DNA of 43,285 nt from NCBI GenBank assembly GCA_001464055.1, contig LNET01000083.1:1-43285 (forward strand), read 5' to 3'. The DNA is from Burkholderiales bacterium Ga0077543 (lineage in GTDB: Bacteria > Pseudomonadota > Gammaproteobacteria > Burkholderiales > Burkholderiaceae_C). Below, piece after piece: positions 42,150-43,285 of the stretch. The number at the start of each line of letters is the position of its first letter. Within the stretch, counting starts at the first letter, position 1. The notes under the pieces are model-generated. The model searched no databases, was not told the DNA's origin, and was given only the letters and a program-made list of their open reading frames with translations. The translations under genes and the position numbers were made by a program.

Positions 42150-42563
42150 CTAGTTCACCGGCATCGCCTGACGCGCGTTCAAGCGCAGCCAACCCCGCGC
42201 AATTCGGTAGATGGCCCACACGCCCAGCACGAACATGCCCAACACCCAGGTGCCGATGCCGACCAGGATCACGGCCAGCGGGATCGACACCAGCGCCACC
42301 ACCACCGCCCAGGCCAAGGCAAACCAGAACGTGCGGATCTGCCAGGTGAAATGGCTTTCGAGCCAGGTGCCGCGCACGTCGGTGCGTTTCACGTAGTTGA
42401 TGATCACGGCGATGATCGAGGGCCAGCCGAACAGGAAGGACCCCAGCACGCTGGCGGCGCCGAAAGCCCCCAGGGCCAGGCCCAGGGCGTGCAACCCGTA
42501 GACGATGTGCGCCAGGCGTACCAGCGAATCGCTGGCAACCAGGCTGGCAGGAGCGGTGTTCAT
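42150..42563 (-). CDS. Small four-helix inner-membrane protein (DUF4870-like)
   Basis: 137 residues from the ATG at 42563 (GAGG 7 nt upstream). Hydrophobic segments lie at about 14-50, 77-95 and 100-122. The sequence VRLAHIVYGLHALGLALGAFG at the N-terminus and YVKRTDVRGTWLESHFTWQIRTFW in the middle match a family of conserved uncharacterised membrane proteins in Burkholderiales. No function is known. It is followed on the same strand by the helicase, 177 bp on. Confidence 0.8.
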   Translation of the reverse strand: MNTAPASLVASDSLVRLAHIVYGLHALGLALGAFGAASVLGSFLFGWPSIIAVIINYVKRTDVRGTWLESHFTWQIRTFWFALAWAVVVALVSIPLAVILVGIGTWVLGMFVLGVWAIYRIARGWLRLNARQAMPVN

Positions 42564-42744
42564 GGCGTGTCCTCGGGGTTGTAGTGGCTCTGGGAGCGGA
42601 TTATCGGCAAGGCGTTCCCGAAGTCGTGCGCCGAGCGACAGGCTGCCGCGGGCTCCGACAAGCCGGCCTGCAGCCCGCTGTGCTGCAAGACAGCATGGAT
42701 AATCCAGGGCTTCACCGCCCTGTCCCAACCGAGATCGCCCTGCC

Positions 42745-43285
42745 ATGGCCCAGTACGTTTTTACGATGAACCGCGTTGGCAAGATCGTGCCGCCCAAGCG
42801 GCAGATCCTGAAGGGCGTCAGCCTGTCCTTTTTCCCGGGCGCCAAGATCGGCGTGCTGGGCGTCAACGGCAGCGGCAAGAGCACCCTGCTGAAGATCATG
42901 GCCGGCGTGGACAAGGAGTTCGAAGGCGAGGCCGTGCCCATGCCGGGCCTGAACATCGGGTACCTGCCCCAGGAACCCCAGATGGACCCCGAGCAGACCG
43001 TGCGCGAATCGGTCGAACAAGGCATCGGTGGCGTGCTGGCGGCAAAGAAGCGTCTGGACGAGGTTTATGCCGAGTACGCCAACGAAGACGCCGACTTCGA
43101 CAAGCTCGCCGCCGAACAGGCCGAACTCGAAGCCGTGATTGCCGCCGCCGGCAGCGAGAACACCGACCTGCAGCTGGAAATGGCCGCAGACGCGTTGCGT
43201 CTGCCACCCTGGGACGCAAAGATCGGTGTGCTCTCGGGTGGCGAGAAGCGCCGCGTGGCGCTGTGCCGCTTGTTGCTGAGCAAGC
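42745..43285 (+). CDS. ettA: Energy-dependent translational throttle protein EttA (ABC-F), 3' truncated by window edge
   Basis: The first 180 residues of a protein that is about 555 long in the family; the frame is open to the window end. MAQYVFTMNRVGKIVPPKR is a family-typical start, Walker A is GVNGSGKST at 39-47, the Q-loop is YLPQEP and the signature LSGGEKRR is at about 163-170. EttA binds the ribosomal E site and slows initiation when ADP is high. A GATAAT at 42698-42703 could be its -10. Confidence 0.93.
   Translation, partial: MAQYVFTMNRVGKIVPPKRQILKGVSLSFFPGAKIGVLGVNGSGKSTLLKIMAGVDKEFEGEAVPMPGLNIGYLPQEPQMDPEQTVRESVEQGIGGVLAAKKRLDEVYAEYANEDADFDKLAAEQAELEAVIAAAGSENTDLQLEMAADALRLPPWDAKIGVLSGGEKRRVALCRLLLSK

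Overview
The window is about 43 kb of GC-rich, gene-dense DNA that reads like a chromosomal segment of a phototrophic betaproteobacterium of the order Burkholderiales (Rubrivivax / Roseateles / Leptothrix-like). Supporting signs are the small Trp-rich protein family, the Comamonadaceae-like housekeeping genes, and above all a tetraheme reaction-centre cytochrome (pufC) beside a high-potential iron-sulfur protein (HiPIP). I see no IS element, prophage, CRISPR array, tRNA or rRNA. The genus is an inference.

Layout. 1-3704: the 3' end of ilvD, a small Trp-rich protein, a PEP-CTERM-like secreted protein and acs. 3705-11145: a calcium/sodium antiporter, then a six-gene Mrp/Pha-type monovalent cation/H+ antiporter operon (phaAB fusion, C, D, E, F, G) on the minus strand. 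11291-13417: a class I fumarase that is broken or mis-assembled, carrying a 99-bp perfect internal duplication, and a YciO-type protein. 13430-17196: prpE and acuI (propionate/acrylate metabolism) and an NlpC/P60 peptidase. 17227-22336: a minus-strand group of five exported proteins (Tat metallophosphoesterase, SoxA-like cytochrome c, DUF1566 protein, HiPIP, PufC) with a divergent CbbR-type LysR regulator, coupled to moaA. 23462-27784: an RND efflux pair. 27864-31672: rnhA, a methyltransferase, gloB and an mltD-type transglycosylase. 31690-36118: a DUF1993 protein, a D-2-hydroxyacid dehydrogenase, an MFS transporter, an alpha/beta hydrolase and rlmB. 36129-37997: a DUF1624 membrane protein behind a RES/Xre toxin-antitoxin pair. 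38184-40465: an S1C protease and exported MsrB and MsrA. 40533-43285: an RhlE-like helicase, a small membrane protein and the 5' part of ettA.

The most interesting part is 17227-21364. An apparently orphan pufC has, directly upstream, two exact TGTC-N10-GACA sequences (the PpsR/CrtJ consensus) overlapping a plausible promoter and enclosing a 14-bp perfect palindrome. Upstream of it lies a compact operon of redox and exported proteins ending in HiPIP, the known soluble donor to reaction-centre cytochromes in some purple bacteria. I infer a light/redox-regulated periplasmic electron-donation module. Its SoxA-like cytochrome, DUF1566 protein and phosphoesterase have no function that I can name. 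The second notable point is the fumarase: both lesions remove the segments carrying two of the three Fe-S ligand cysteines, and the 99-bp repeat length also fits an assembler artefact.
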